Below, one piece after another: positions 25,566 through 35,541 of a stretch of 64,000 bases of DNA. The position numbers and the translations under genes were made by a program. The notes below the pieces were generated by a model that worked only from the letters and a program-made list of their open reading frames with translations, did no database searches and was not told the origin of the DNA. The stretch lies in contig NZ_CH724160.1 of assembly GCF_000153045.1 (NCBI RefSeq), forward strand, positions 497,142 to 561,141, read 5' to 3'. The stretch is from Synechococcus sp. WH 5701 (GTDB lineage Bacteria > Cyanobacteriota > Cyanobacteriia > PCC-6307 > Cyanobiaceae). Every line of letters starts with the position of its first letter. The first letter of the stretch is position 1.

Positions 25566-28516
25566 CCCAGACTGCTGCTGGCGCTCTGCTTGACCATCCA
25601 GCGTTTCGATCCCTGAGCCCAGCAGGGCGCCAGCTCCTGTCCCAGTCGTCGACCTTGCTGCGCTACCGGCTGGGACAAAGTCTCACCGATGGCAGCATAC
25701 TTCCTGCCCAGGTGCTGCTGCTGGTGCAAGGCCAGGCGCGCCTGCTTGGTCAGGAGCAGGGCCGGATGGCCACATTGGTGAAGCTGGGTCCTGGGAATCT
25801 GGTGGGCCTGGCCTCGCTGTTGCGGGGCCAGGCCTGTGAATCAGTCTGCGCGGCCACCGAGCTGGTGGCGTTCGCTCTGAGCGACGACTTGATCGTGAAG
25901 CTGCATGGCAGTGAGCCTTCCTTCCGCGGATGGTGCGATAGCACGCTCTTCCCAGCGGAAGTGGTGGCCCTGCTGCAGGCTATTCAGCAGAGCAGCGCCA
26001 GCAGTAACGGCTCCCTGCTTCAGGTCCTGGCCCCGGCGGCCGGGCAAGCCCAGCTGATTCCACCCGATCGACCAGCGTTTCGGGACGCCGTGCTTGCCGG
26101 TACGGCGCTTTTCCTGGGCAGTGCCTGTGAAGGTCAGGCGCTGTGCTCAGAGCTTGCTGATCCCCAGGTCACTCTCCCCAAGCCCATTGGGCCCTTCGGG
26201 CTCCGGCTGATTGCTCTGCCCAGAGACGTGATGGACCGGGTGATCGCTCCCTCGGCCAACGAAAACAAGCCGCCGGCCACCCCTGAGCGCAGCCTGGAGG
26301 GCAGCGCCATCCAGGAGGCCCCCGAAGCACCGGAAGTGAGTCGGCTGACCTACGGCGCCAACGGCGAACGTCGGGGGATGACGTTGGTGCGGGGTGAGGG
26401 ACCCCTGCAGGAAACGATGGCCTGCTTTCAGATGCTGGCTCGGGAGATGAAGCTTCCGTACCGACGGGATTCGATCGAGAAAGTGTTGCAGGATGCCCTG
26501 CGCCGCGGCCAGACCCTCAACCTGCAGCTCATTGGCCAGGTGGCCGGATCCCTCGGCCTGCATGTGGTGGGGGCCAAGGTGCCAGCAGGAATGGGCACCC
26601 GTCTGCAGACCCCATCGCTGCTGAGCTGGAAGGAGGGATTCGCTTTGGTGGTGGCCAGCCATCAAGGAGGCATCACGCTGGCCTCACCGCGCCATGGCTG
26701 GATTGAACTCACCCCAGCCGAAATCTTGGAGGCCTACTCGGAAGGGATGGATCTGCTGGTGTTCGATCGCACCACGTCCACGCCTGATCAGACCTTTGGG
26801 CCGAGTTGGTTTTTGCCGGCCTTGTCGCGCTACCGGGGAGTGCTGCTGCAGGTGCTGGTGGCCAGCTTTGTGGTTCAGTTGTTCACCCTGGCCAATCCCC
26901 TGCTGATTCAGATCATCATCGACAAGGTGATCAATCAGCGGAGTTTGGATACTCTCCAAGTTCTGGGCTTTGCCCTGATGGTGGTCACCTTGCTGGAGGG
27001 TGTGCTTGGGAGTTTGCGTACGTTCCTGTTTGCTGAAACCACCAACAGGATCGACCAGCGCCTGGGCGCCGAGGTGATCGACCACCTGCTACGCCTGCCC
27101 CTGAATTACTTCGATCGCCGTCCGGTGGGAGAGCTGGGATCCAGGGTGGCGGAGCTTGAGAAGATCAGGGGTTTCCTCACCGGCCAGGCGCTGACCACGG
27201 TGCTGGATGCCGTGTTCTCGGTGATCTACATCGCTGTGATGGTGCTCTACAGCTGGACACTCACGATCGTGGCTCTGGCGGTGCTTCCCATTCAGATCGG
27301 GATCACCCTCTTGGGTGCTCCACTCTTCCGGCGCCAGTTCCGCCAGGCCGCTGAAGACAACGCCCGTACCCAGAGCCACCTCGTGGAAGTGCTTACCGGC
27401 ATTCAGACCGTGAAAGCCCAGAACGTGGAAATGGTGAGCCGCTGGAAGTGGCAGGAACTCTACGGAAAATACATCTCGCGCACGTTCGAGAAAACCATCA
27501 CCGGTACGGCGCTGTCTCAGATCGGCCAGGTTCTTCAGAAGTTGTCTCAGCTTCTGGTGATCTGGGTGGGTGCGGTGCTTGTGCTCAGGGGCGAACTTAC
27601 CTTGGGCCAGTTGATTGCCTTCAGAATTCTGAGTGGCTATGTGACCCAACCCCTGCTACGGCTTTCCACGATCTGGCAAAGCATTCAGGAGCTTCGGGTG
27701 TCGTTCGAGCGTCTGGCTGATGTGGTTGACACCCCCCAGGAATCCACGGAAACTGATAAAGCCAAGATTCCACTGCCGCCGATCCATGGCGATGTGGTGT
27801 TCGAGGATGTGAGCTTTTCGTTCGTTCAAGGCCAACCATTGATTCTCAAGAACGTTGATCTTGAGTTGAAGGCTGGAACCTTTGTTGGCATCGTGGGCCA
27901 GAGCGGAAGCGGGAAAAGCACTCTCATGAAGCTGATCCCAAGGCTCTATTCTCCAAACAGTGGTCGTATCCTGATTGATCACTACGACATAGACAAGGTT
28001 GAATTGTATTCACTGCGCCGCCAGGTGGGTATCGTTCCCCAGGAGCCGCTGCTTTTTTCCGGCACGATCAGCGAGAACATCGCGTTGACCCAGCCCGAAG
28101 CAGATAGTGAAGACATCGTGCGGGCGGCCAAACTGGCTTGCGCCCATGAATTCATCATGGAGCTCTCGAGTGGCTACAGCACGAAGATCGGTGAGAGAGG
28201 AGCTGGCCTGAGCGGCGGACAACGCCAGAGAGTGGCCATTGCCCGTACCCTGCTCACGCGCCCCAAGCTCCTGGTGATGGACGAGGCCACCAGTGCTCTC
28301 GACTATGACACCGAGCGGCGTGTCTGCGACAATTTGCTTGAAGAACTCCACGACTGCACCGTTTTCTTCATCACCCATCGCCTCTCCACGATCCGGCGCG
28401 CCGATCTGATTGTGATGATGCATCAAGGGGCGATCGTGGAAACCGGAACCCATGACCAACTGATCGCCCAGAAGGGGCGTTATTACACCCTTTTCCGCCA
28501 GCAGGAAGCCGCTTGA
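25562..28516 (+). CDS. type I secretion ABC exporter with cNMP-binding-like and C39-like domains (HlyB/HetC type)
   Basis: This 984-residue protein is a fused permease-ATPase that would export a protein substrate. Residues about 1-140 look like a cyclic-nucleotide-binding beta roll (GQARLLGQEQGRMATLVKLG, PGNLVGLASLL). Residues about 275-400 match a peptidase-C39-like domain, but the catalytic Cys context (ETMACFQML) is degenerate, so it probably binds rather than cleaves. The membrane domain covers about 420-720. The ATPase has Walker A GQSGSGKST near 778, LSGGQRQRVAIARTLL, Walker B LLVMDEATSALD and FITHRLSTI. The arrangement is like cyanobacterial HetC/SwmA-type exporters. It is coupled to the genes on both sides. 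Confidence 0.93.
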   Translation: MTQTAAGALLDHPAFRSLSPAGRQLLSQSSTLLRYRLGQSLTDGSILPAQVLLLVQGQARLLGQEQGRMATLVKLGPGNLVGLASLLRGQACESVCAATELVAFALSDDLIVKLHGSEPSFRGWCDSTLFPAEVVALLQAIQQSSASSNGSLLQVLAPAAGQAQLIPPDRPAFRDAVLAGTALFLGSACEGQALCSELADPQVTLPKPIGPFGLRLIALPRDVMDRVIAPSANENKPPATPERSLEGSAIQEAPEAPEVSRLTYGANGERRGMTLVRGEGPLQETMACFQMLAREMKLPYRRDSIEKVLQDALRRGQTLNLQLIGQVAGSLGLHVVGAKVPAGMGTRLQTPSLLSWKEGFALVVASHQGGITLASPRHGWIELTPAEILEAYSEGMDLLVFDRTTSTPDQTFGPSWFLPALSRYRGVLLQVLVASFVVQLFTLANPLLIQIIIDKVINQRSLDTLQVLGFALMVVTLLEGVLGSLRTFLFAETTNRIDQRLGAEVIDHLLRLPLNYFDRRPVGELGSRVAELEKIRGFLTGQALTTVLDAVFSVIYIAVMVLYSWTLTIVALAVLPIQIGITLLGAPLFRRQFRQAAEDNARTQSHLVEVLTGIQTVKAQNVEMVSRWKWQELYGKYISRTFEKTITGTALSQIGQVLQKLSQLLVIWVGAVLVLRGELTLGQLIAFRILSGYVTQPLLRLSTIWQSIQELRVSFERLADVVDTPQESTETDKAKIPLPPIHGDVVFEDVSFSFVQGQPLILKNVDLELKAGTFVGIVGQSGSGKSTLMKLIPRLYSPNSGRILIDHYDIDKVELYSLRRQVGIVPQEPLLFSGTISENIALTQPEADSEDIVRAAKLACAHEFIMELSSGYSTKIGERGAGLSGGQRQRVAIARTLLTRPKLLVMDEATSALDYDTERRVCDNLLEELHDCTVFFITHRLSTIRRADLIVMMHQGAIVETGTHDQLIAQKGRYYTLFRQQEAA

Positions 28517-29676
28517 TGCCCACTCACATGTCGAACCGCAACCCTGGGCAGTTGCTTGAGCGCATGGTCTCCGCAGGCCAGCATGACGAAACGGTGCTCA
28601 GGCAATCCCGGCTGTGGATGCGAGCCACCGCCTGGGTTTTGATGGGAACCACCGCCTTTGCCGTGGGCTGGCTGGCCCTGGCCAAAACCGAAGAGATCGT
28701 TTCCGTTACCGGCAAACTCGAGCCGATTGGCTCCGTGCGAGACATCCAGATGCCGGTGGGGGGCATCGCAGCTTCCCTGCTGGTGAAGGAAGGCGATCAG
28801 GTGAAGGCAGGCCAGGTGGTGATGCGGCTTGATACGCAATCCAACCGCCAGAAGAAGCGCTCGATCGAGCAAAATATTGCTGCCACTCAACGTCAGTTGA
28901 ACCTCAAGGATCTGGAACTGAGGAAGTTTCTGGAGATGAACCAGGATCAAGCCCTGGTTTTGGATAAGAACCTCAGCCTTCAGAAGGACATTCTCAAGCG
29001 CTATCAGAGCTTGGCCAGGGAGGGGGCTTCTGCAGAACTCCAGTATCTCCAGCAATTTGACCGCGTGCAGCAAACCGAAGGCCAGCTTACCCAAACTCAG
29101 CTGGATCGTTTTCGCCAGCAGGCCATCCTGGACCAGGCCACCCAGCAACTGCAGGGTCAGCTGGCCAGCCTGCGCAGCGAGTTGGCTGATGTTGAGGTGT
29201 CTCTGGCCTATCAGGAGCTGCGTGCACCGGTGAGTGGTGTGGTGTTCGACCTCAAGCCCAAGGCGGCGGGCTACGTGGCTCAGGGCACTGAATCGGTGAT
29301 GAAGGTGGTTCCCCTGAACAAGCTGGAAGCCGGCGTGGAAATTCCGTCGTCTCAGATTGGCTTCGTGCACGTGGGCATGCCCGTGGACCTCAGCATCGAC
29401 TCGTTCCCGGCCAATGATTTCGGTGTTCTTGAGGGAACCGTACGCCAGATTGGATCCGATGCTCTGGCGCCGGATCGGACAGCTCAACGTGAAGATTACC
29501 GTTTTCCGGCCAGAATCACGCTCTTGAGCCAGCGGTTGAAGCTCAAGACCGGCAGCTATTTGCCACTGCAGGTGGGCATGTCGCTGAGGGCGAACATCAA
29601 GCTGCGTAAAGCCACCTATCTACAGCTACTGCTGGGCAGCTTCCGCGATAAGGCCGAAGGGCTGCGACGCCGTTGA
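28516..29676 (+). CDS. HlyD family membrane-fusion (adaptor) protein
   Basis: This 386-residue adaptor would join the ABC exporter to an outer-membrane TolC-like channel, which is not in the window. It has one N-terminal helix (ATAWVLMGTTAFAVGWLAL, about residues 33-51). A lipoyl-like half follows (ITGKLEPIGSVRDIQMPVGG region), then a long coiled coil rich in Gln and Leu (about 105-225), then the second lipoyl half LRAPVSGVVFDLKPKAAGYV. The C-terminal beta-barrel contains VHVGMPVDLSIDSFPANDFG. Its ATG overlaps the exporter TGA (TGATG). No terminator is visible between it and the RTX gene 257 bases downstream. Confidence 0.93.
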   Translation: MPTHMSNRNPGQLLERMVSAGQHDETVLRQSRLWMRATAWVLMGTTAFAVGWLALAKTEEIVSVTGKLEPIGSVRDIQMPVGGIAASLLVKEGDQVKAGQVVMRLDTQSNRQKKRSIEQNIAATQRQLNLKDLELRKFLEMNQDQALVLDKNLSLQKDILKRYQSLAREGASAELQYLQQFDRVQQTEGQLTQTQLDRFRQQAILDQATQQLQGQLASLRSELADVEVSLAYQELRAPVSGVVFDLKPKAAGYVAQGTESVMKVVPLNKLEAGVEIPSSQIGFVHVGMPVDLSIDSFPANDFGVLEGTVRQIGSDALAPDRTAQREDYRFPARITLLSQRLKLKTGSYLPLQVGMSLRANIKLRKATYLQLLLGSFRDKAEGLRRR

Positions 29677-29933
29677 TCCTCAGGCGGAGTCTCCCGATGG
29701 CCACGGCGCTCAGATAATGTGTGAGACTGGCCACAGTTGCTTTTTCTTGGCTGCCCTCAGAGGAGTTTTCTGGTACTGAAATCCATGAGAACGCCTGCGG
29801 TGCAGGGCTTTTGCTCCCGCATTGGCCCTGTGCCAGATCAATTGCCGCCTACTGATCCTTGGTCTAGGGTGGTCATGCTCCGCCCTTCGGCGTAGAGTGG
29901 ATCTGCTGTACAGCGCTCAAAACAGCCCCAACC

Positions 29934-31283
29934 ATGGCTTTTGACACCATCCCCGGCTCACCTACAGAGCCCGTTCAGTTTCTTGGAACTGCCTTCAACG
30001 ACCAGATTGCCATCACGTCTCTCCCCGTAGATGCCACCACGTTCTACTCCGAAGGAAGGGAAGGTGATGACTTCTGGAACATTGGCGTCTTCGCGCCGAA
30101 TGCTTCAATCTTCGGTGGCCAAGGCAATGATGTCGTAACCACCAATGTTGCCGGCCTCGGAGTCATCGGTACTGATCCACTCTTCCTTTCTGGCGCTCTT
30201 ATTGAGCTGAACTAGGGGGATGACGAGTTCGGAAACCGTCAATTCTCAATTGATGCCACCATTTCGACCCTCCAAGGTGGTCAAGGCAACGACACGTTGT
30301 GGATCGGCAATGCTCAGAGTTCCTATTTTAATGGGAATAGGGGCGACGACTTCCTCGGCATGGATGACAACTTGTCACCAAGCAATACCGATCGCAGCTC
30401 CATTTTTGGTGGTCAAGGCAATGACCTCCTGACCATTGAGCTTGGCCGTGATAACAGTGCTCTTACCAACTCTTTTGTTGGAGGCAATCTCGGTAATGAC
30501 GTCATCCTGATTGACGTCGACTCCTCCGCTGCCGGAACGATCTTCGACGGTGGCGACGGTGACGACTTCCTGTCGGCGACTGCTACTGCTGTTGGTACAT
30601 CCGAAGCTGATCTCACCATGGTGGGCGGCGCCGGTAACGACTCTGTGACCGGTGGCGACGGCGATGACTCCATCCAAGGCAACGACGGCGACGACTTTCT
30701 CGTTGGTGCTGAAGGTAGAGACACAGTTGAAGGCGGCAACGGCTCCGATGTCGTGTACGGCGGCAGAAATGACCGCGAGGGGGATACCCTCAGCGGCGGC
30801 ACTGGTGGCAACCGCTTTGTGAGCAGGGATGATGATTCAGCTACCTACAACGTTACTGCTCCAGGTGCCGGCACTTCTAGACTGGGTAATGGATTTCAAT
30901 TTACCTGGGGCGGCGGTGGCGTCGATGTAATTACTGATTGGAGTTCAGCATCTGCTGGAACCAATGTGATTGACACCGGGATTATTGGTCAACTTGTTAT
31001 TGGCAACCAAGGTGCTGCAAATATGTCATTCAATGCTAGTGGTACATTGGCACCCTTTAACTCTAACATTGCCATTAGAGGATTCTTCAGTGCTGATTCG
31101 CAGTCTTTTGTGACTGCACAATTTGGCTCTGACATTCTGCTTACTCAAACCAGCAATCAAACTTTTGGTGATTGGACTAATGCTGACTTCAATCGGGATG
31201 TCTCAACGGTCTTAATTGGTGCTGGTAACACCTCTATCCTCCAAGACAGTAACTTTGTTTTTGAAGGAACTATTCCTGTCTGA
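29934..31283 (+). pseudogene. RTX-repeat calcium-binding secreted protein, interrupted by in-frame TAG
   Basis: Read as one frame this encodes 449 residues with one internal TAG at 30213-30215. Both sides stay in the same frame and carry the same repeats: FGGQGNDVV before it, then GGQGNDTLW, FGGQGNDLL, GGDGDDFLS, GGAGNDSVTGGDGDDSI and GGNGSDVVYGG. These are RTX nonapeptides that bind calcium and fold outside the cell. The C-terminal 140 residues, poor in repeats, probably carry the uncleaved type I secretion signal. There is no N-terminal signal peptide, as expected. Glutamine would fit at the stop (LN-Q-GDDEF). It lies just after the exporter genes and is their most likely substrate. It may be a pseudogene, or expressed by readthrough. 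Confidence 0.8.
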
Positions 31284-31331
31284 TCAGCAATTCAGGCTAA
31301 GGCTTTCTTAAGAATACTTCCTCTTTCTATG

Positions 31332-31357
31332 GCCCTCTCTTCGGAGAGGGCTTTTTC
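31332..31357 (+). terminator. rho-independent terminator
   Basis: An 8-bp perfect stem (GCCCTCTC with GAGAGGGC) closes a TTCG tetraloop and is followed by five T residues. It sits about 50 bases after the RTX stop, so it ends that transcript. On the other strand it lies about 60 bases beyond the end of the convergent gene at 31421. Confidence 0.92.
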
Positions 31358-31420
31358 TTAGTACACATAGCCTTTCCTGTGGCGTCAACAGAAGATTGAG
31401 ATTCCTGGCAGGCTTTGTCT

Positions 31421-32335
31421 TTATTTTCGGCGTATGATTTTTCGGGAAAGATGCTGCCGATAGTGCAGGAACGATGGGCAACCGTGCTCGATTCCCAGAA
31501 ACTCCCGGCATGCCCAGCTCGGTTTCCAGACCGGGAACTGCTGTAACACCGTATAAGTGGCCACGCTCTCCAGCGGACCCACAAATCCCTCGATCGGCCA
31601 GGCCGTCTGCTCCCGCAGCTTCTCCACCTGTGGTCTGCTGAGAGAAAAGCTGCCGGAGTGGGGGTTGGTGGACCGATCAAAGTGCACGATTTGGCCATCC
31701 CAGAAGCGCAGCCCAGCCACATTCAAGGCAGGGCTCTGGAATTGGTTGAGGAATTCATGCCGTAGCGGCCCATCCACATACAACCGTGCGGTACCGTGTT
31801 CACCGGTCAGTTCGTAGCGATGGGGCATCAACCCTATACCGTGCTGCGTGGTTTGCATGAACCAAAGCAACTTATCGATGTATTGCCGATCGCCGATCAC
31901 CAGATCATCCTCCAGGTACATCGACAGGTCAGCAATGGGCTCGGCCTGAAGCAGAAAGTCTCGAGCAGAGGCCGGCAGCAGGCGTGGATTGTCGAGCTCT
32001 TGTCGATGCAGATGGATGCGGCCACGAAAGCTGTTGAGCACAGGCTTGATCCACTGCTCACCGGTTACGAAGACATGCAATTCAAGATTGATGCCACTGA
32101 GCTGTGGGGACGGAAAGGCTGCCGACGGTGCTTGGGCAATCGTGCGGCTGCCAATATCGAGGATGTCGTCTGCTTCGCTGCGGGCCAAGGCTAGAATCGA
32201 GCCGATGCAGCGGCTCAGGGCGATACCCCGGATTAGCTCATCTCCGCGGGTGGAGCCGTACCCTTCTTCAGCGGGCGTTCGGCTGAAGAAGTGAGGGATA
32301 ACCACTCTTACCGTGCATGGTCTTGGCATCGGCAA
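31421..32335 (-). CDS. putative glycosyltransferase (GT-A-like)
   Basis: This 304-residue protein begins with a strand VRVVIPHFFSR and has LSMYLEDDLVIGDRQYIDKL near residue 140, an acidic E-D-D motif where GT-A enzymes bind metal and donor. Later segments LNVAGLRFWDGQIVHFDRST and FVGPLESVATYTVL look like an acceptor-side region. I do not recognise a numbered family, so the call is by motif and neighbourhood. The start is either of two ATGs six bases apart. It is divergent from the next GT4 gene, whose start is 45 bases away. Confidence 0.6.
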   Translation of the reverse strand: MPMPRPCTVRVVIPHFFSRTPAEEGYGSTRGDELIRGIALSRCIGSILALARSEADDILDIGSRTIAQAPSAAFPSPQLSGINLELHVFVTGEQWIKPVLNSFRGRIHLHRQELDNPRLLPASARDFLLQAEPIADLSMYLEDDLVIGDRQYIDKLLWFMQTTQHGIGLMPHRYELTGEHGTARLYVDGPLRHEFLNQFQSPALNVAGLRFWDGQIVHFDRSTNPHSGSFSLSRPQVEKLREQTAWPIEGFVGPLESVATYTVLQQFPVWKPSWACREFLGIEHGCPSFLHYRQHLSRKIIRRK

Positions 32336-32380
32336 CCTTCTTCAGTAACACTAATCTTAGGATATGCTTTTTCCAATCCT

Positions 32381-33631
32381 GTGAATATTCTCTTCATTCA
32401 TCAGAGTTTTCCTGGGCAGTACCGCCACGTGATCCGTGCACTGGCTGGCCAGCAGGGGCACCATCTGCTGGCGCTGGGCATCGAGCAACTCTCCGAGCCG
32501 ATCCCTAAGGGGGTCACCTATCTGCGCTACGGCATCCGGCGTGCTTCCTCCACGGATCTCAGCCCCCTTGTGCGTGACATCGAAACCAAGACAATCCGTG
32601 GCGAGGCCTGTGCCGAAGCAGCCCATCGCCTCAAGGAGCAGGGATACCGCCCTGACCTGATCTGTGGTCATCCTGGCTGGGGGGAGATGCTGTTCTTGCG
32701 CGACCTCTGGCCGACCGTTCCGATCCTCACCTATCAGGAGTTCTTCTACCGTGCACGAGGCTTTGATTCCGACTTTGATCTAGAGCTGCAGGGCGATCTC
32801 GACTGGCGTACGGCTGCCCGAGTTCGGCTGAAGATGGCCAACCCGCTGCTCCATTGGGAAACCAGCAGCTGGAGTGTCACCCCCACGGCATTCCAGCGCA
32901 GCAGCTTTCCGTCCCTCTGGCAAAGCCGTATCAGCGTGATTCACGACGGCATCGACACCCAGCGGGCCCGCCCCAACTCCGAGGCTGGGCCCCTGACCCT
33001 GCCTGACGGAACGGAACTCTGCCAGGGGGATCCCATCGTGAGTTTCGTGAACCGTCGCGTGGAGCCTTATCGGGGCTGCCACACGATGATCCGGGCGATC
33101 CCCTCGCTGCAGCGGTTGGCTCCAGAGGCCCGGATCGTGATCGTCGGAGAAACGAAGGGAGCCAGTTATGGGTCTGTCTGCGAGGAGGGGGAGTGGAAGG
33201 ATCGTTTCCTGCGGGAGATCGAGGGACGCTATGAACCCAGCCGCGTGCATTTCACCGGTAGGCTTCCCTATTCAAGTTTCCTGCATCTGTTGCAGCTGAG
33301 TGCGGCGCACATTTATCTCACTTATCCCTTCGTGCTTAGTTGGAGCATGTTGGAAGCGATGGCTTGTGGTTGTGCCGTGGTGGGTTCCGCCACGGCACCG
33401 GTGCAGGAAGTGATCGACGATGGACGGAACGGACTGCTTGTCAACTTTTTCGACCCGGACTCCCTAGCCGAAGCCGTGGTCGAGCTCCTTCAGGATCGCG
33501 CGTTGGCGCGTCGACTCGGGGAAGCCGCCCGAGCCACGGTCTTGAGCCACTACAGCTTGGATCGTTGCCTGCCCCGTCAGCTGTCGCTGATGGCGCTGGT
33601 AGCAAGTGGCGCCATCGGCTCCACGCCTTAG
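32381..33631 (+). CDS. glycosyltransferase family 4
   Basis: This 416-residue GT-B enzyme starts at GTG 32381-32383, which gives MNILFIHQSFPGQYRHVIRA, the highly characteristic N-terminus of a GT4 subgroup. Other marks are DLICGHPGWGEMLFLRDLWP, SFVNRRVEPYRGCHTMIRAI at the start of the second Rossmann domain, and LSWSMLEAMACGCAVVGSAT in the E-x7-E region. The last holds only one of the two glutamates, with Ser-Trp-Ser where the first is usual. The upstream open frame does not resemble the family. It ends with a real TAG. Donor and acceptor are unknown. Confidence 0.9.
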   Translation: MNILFIHQSFPGQYRHVIRALAGQQGHHLLALGIEQLSEPIPKGVTYLRYGIRRASSTDLSPLVRDIETKTIRGEACAEAAHRLKEQGYRPDLICGHPGWGEMLFLRDLWPTVPILTYQEFFYRARGFDSDFDLELQGDLDWRTAARVRLKMANPLLHWETSSWSVTPTAFQRSSFPSLWQSRISVIHDGIDTQRARPNSEAGPLTLPDGTELCQGDPIVSFVNRRVEPYRGCHTMIRAIPSLQRLAPEARIVIVGETKGASYGSVCEEGEWKDRFLREIEGRYEPSRVHFTGRLPYSSFLHLLQLSAAHIYLTYPFVLSWSMLEAMACGCAVVGSATAPVQEVIDDGRNGLLVNFFDPDSLAEAVVELLQDRALARRLGEAARATVLSHYSLDRCLPRQLSLMALVASGAIGSTP

Positions 33632-33657
33632 CCTTGATGCTTAGCTTAGGCGAATCC

Positions 33658-35541
33658 ATGGCTGCAGGTTTTGGTTCTTCTTCTCCTAGTAAGCTGCCTT
33701 CAAAGAAGATGCGGGTGGGATCTACTCCTTCCTCCATTGACGCCTTGATGACGACCGGCATTGATGCCCAGCGTCATGGCGATCTGAAAGCTGCTGAGGC
33801 TTGTTATCGCAACGCGTTCGCCCGGGGTCTCCGACATCCAATCCTGCTCTCCAACCTTGCCACCGTGCTGCTTCGCACCCAGAGGTGTGAAGAGGCGGAA
33901 CATTTTCTGCGCGAGACCATTCGCAGCAATCCAAACTTCAGCGATGCTTACATCAATCTGGGAAATCTTTTGCGTGAACGTGGGGCTCTAGGCGAAGCAA
34001 ACGTCTGCATTATCCAGGGCCTTGAACTTCAGCCGCAGCAGCCAGAAGCCCTGATTTCTCTTGGCATCTTGCGGCAGGCTCAGAATAAGCCTGAAGAGGC
34101 TCATGCGCTGGCGAAACGAGCCTTGCGGATTAAGCCGAATCATGTGGCAGCACTAGTGTTGCTGGCGAGCCTCCAGATGTGGAGGAAGAACAACGAGGAG
34201 GCGTTGAGGGTGGTGCTCCAAGCTCTGCAGATTGAGCCCGGCCACTTGGAAGCTCTTACAGTCTTGGCACAGATTCTGGAAAAGTTGGGCAGGCCAGACG
34301 AAGCCAGTGCCATCTGGCGGAAGGCTGCAGAGCTCGGTCCGGACTTCTCGCCGGCGCTGCTTGGGCTTGCAGAGTTGTTGATGCAAGAAGAAGCAACAGA
34401 CGCTCTTTCGCAAGCGCGGCAGCTGATTGAGAGGGTGCTGGCAAAGGACAGGGTTTCAGGCGAAGCCTACGCAGCTTTGGCGAACTTGCTGAACAGGGAA
34501 GGTGAGCATCAGAAAGCCACAACAGCTATGCAGGTGGCAATGGAGGCCGATCCGGAGAATTTAGCTTTCCAGGCAATCGCTCGTAGGAACCTGGGAATCC
34601 AGTTATTCAGCACCGGTACGTTCAGCGAAGCTGCATGGGCGCATTACGAGGCTCGATGGATCGAGCCGGGGGCGGAGGCGTCCCGGTATTCACATTTCCC
34701 TCGCTGGGACGGCTCTCAGCTGGATGGGCAACTACTGGTGACTCGCGAGCAGGGCATCGGGGATGAGGTTCTGTTCCTCGGCTTCCTGAGGGAAATAATT
34801 GCGGCGGGTCATCAGTTGGTGATCGAGGTGAGCCCTCGCCTCCTGACCTTGCTGCGGCCCTGCTTCCCCGATGCCACCCTCGTTACCTCCGAAACTTCGC
34901 TTGATGCCCTTGACATCAACGCTGTAGTACCTCTTGGGTCATTGGGGATGTATTGCCGCAATGACCGTTCCTCCTTTGCTTTCCGGAATGCCCCTTATTT
35001 GAAGGCCCCGCCCGTCTCTCCTGGCCTCCTCAGGCAGTTTCCTCCTGAGCACAGCAGGAAACTGAAGGTAGGGTTGGTATGGCGTAGCAATAACAGGAAG
35101 TGGGGATTCAGAAAATCATTATTCCTGAGGGATCTTCTTCCCCTTTCGACGCTGAGTTTCGCCAGCTGCATCAGTCTGCAGCACGAGGCGCTTTCTGAGG
35201 AGGAACATGAGCTTATCGATCAGACTGGAATCGTTCTTCCCGAAGCTGATTTCTTCGGCGACCTGGAAGCCCTCGCTTGCTGGATCCAGCTCTGCGATGT
35301 CGTGGTTACGGTGAGCACGAGTACAGCGCATATTGCTTGTGCGATGGGAAAACCTACCTGGATTCTTTTGCCCTCTCGCCAGGTCCCTCATTGGTATTGG
35401 GGCATGGAAGGCGATCAAACCCCTTGGTATCCCTCAGCTCGCCTTTTCCGTCAGTCTAGCGGTGATGACTGGAGTCTCCTCGTCAAGCAAGTAGGAGAAG
35501 ATTTGCAGGCCTTCGCCCAACAGAGGCATGCATTATTCTGA
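33658..35541 (+). CDS. TPR protein fused to a GT9-like glycosyltransferase domain
   Basis: This 627-residue protein combines about nine TPR units (roughly residues 25-340; for example NPNFSDAYINLGNLLRERG and KPNHVAALVLLASLQMWRKN) with a C-terminal domain. That domain contains LLVTREQGIGDEVLFLGFLR, LKVGLVWRSNN and CDVVVTVSTSTAHIACAMGK, the donor-site pattern of GT9 heptosyltransferase-like enzymes. Such fusions are thought to glycosylate proteins or glycan acceptors held by the TPR part. I start at ATG 33658, which has AGGCGAA just upstream; ATG 33637 is an alternative. It follows the GT4 gene by 26 bases. Confidence 0.86.
   Translation: MAAGFGSSSPSKLPSKKMRVGSTPSSIDALMTTGIDAQRHGDLKAAEACYRNAFARGLRHPILLSNLATVLLRTQRCEEAEHFLRETIRSNPNFSDAYINLGNLLRERGALGEANVCIIQGLELQPQQPEALISLGILRQAQNKPEEAHALAKRALRIKPNHVAALVLLASLQMWRKNNEEALRVVLQALQIEPGHLEALTVLAQILEKLGRPDEASAIWRKAAELGPDFSPALLGLAELLMQEEATDALSQARQLIERVLAKDRVSGEAYAALANLLNREGEHQKATTAMQVAMEADPENLAFQAIARRNLGIQLFSTGTFSEAAWAHYEARWIEPGAEASRYSHFPRWDGSQLDGQLLVTREQGIGDEVLFLGFLREIIAAGHQLVIEVSPRLLTLLRPCFPDATLVTSETSLDALDINAVVPLGSLGMYCRNDRSSFAFRNAPYLKAPPVSPGLLRQFPPEHSRKLKVGLVWRSNNRKWGFRKSLFLRDLLPLSTLSFASCISLQHEALSEEEHELIDQTGIVLPEADFFGDLEALACWIQLCDVVVTVSTSTAHIACAMGKPTWILLPSRQVPHWYWGMEGDQTPWYPSARLFRQSSGDDWSLLVKQVGEDLQAFAQQRHALF

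Noticed and set aside
30540-30770. Tandem repeat or CRISPR-like array
   Set aside because: The periodicity comes from RTX nonapeptide coding repeats; there are no conserved repeats with unique spacers anywhere in the window.
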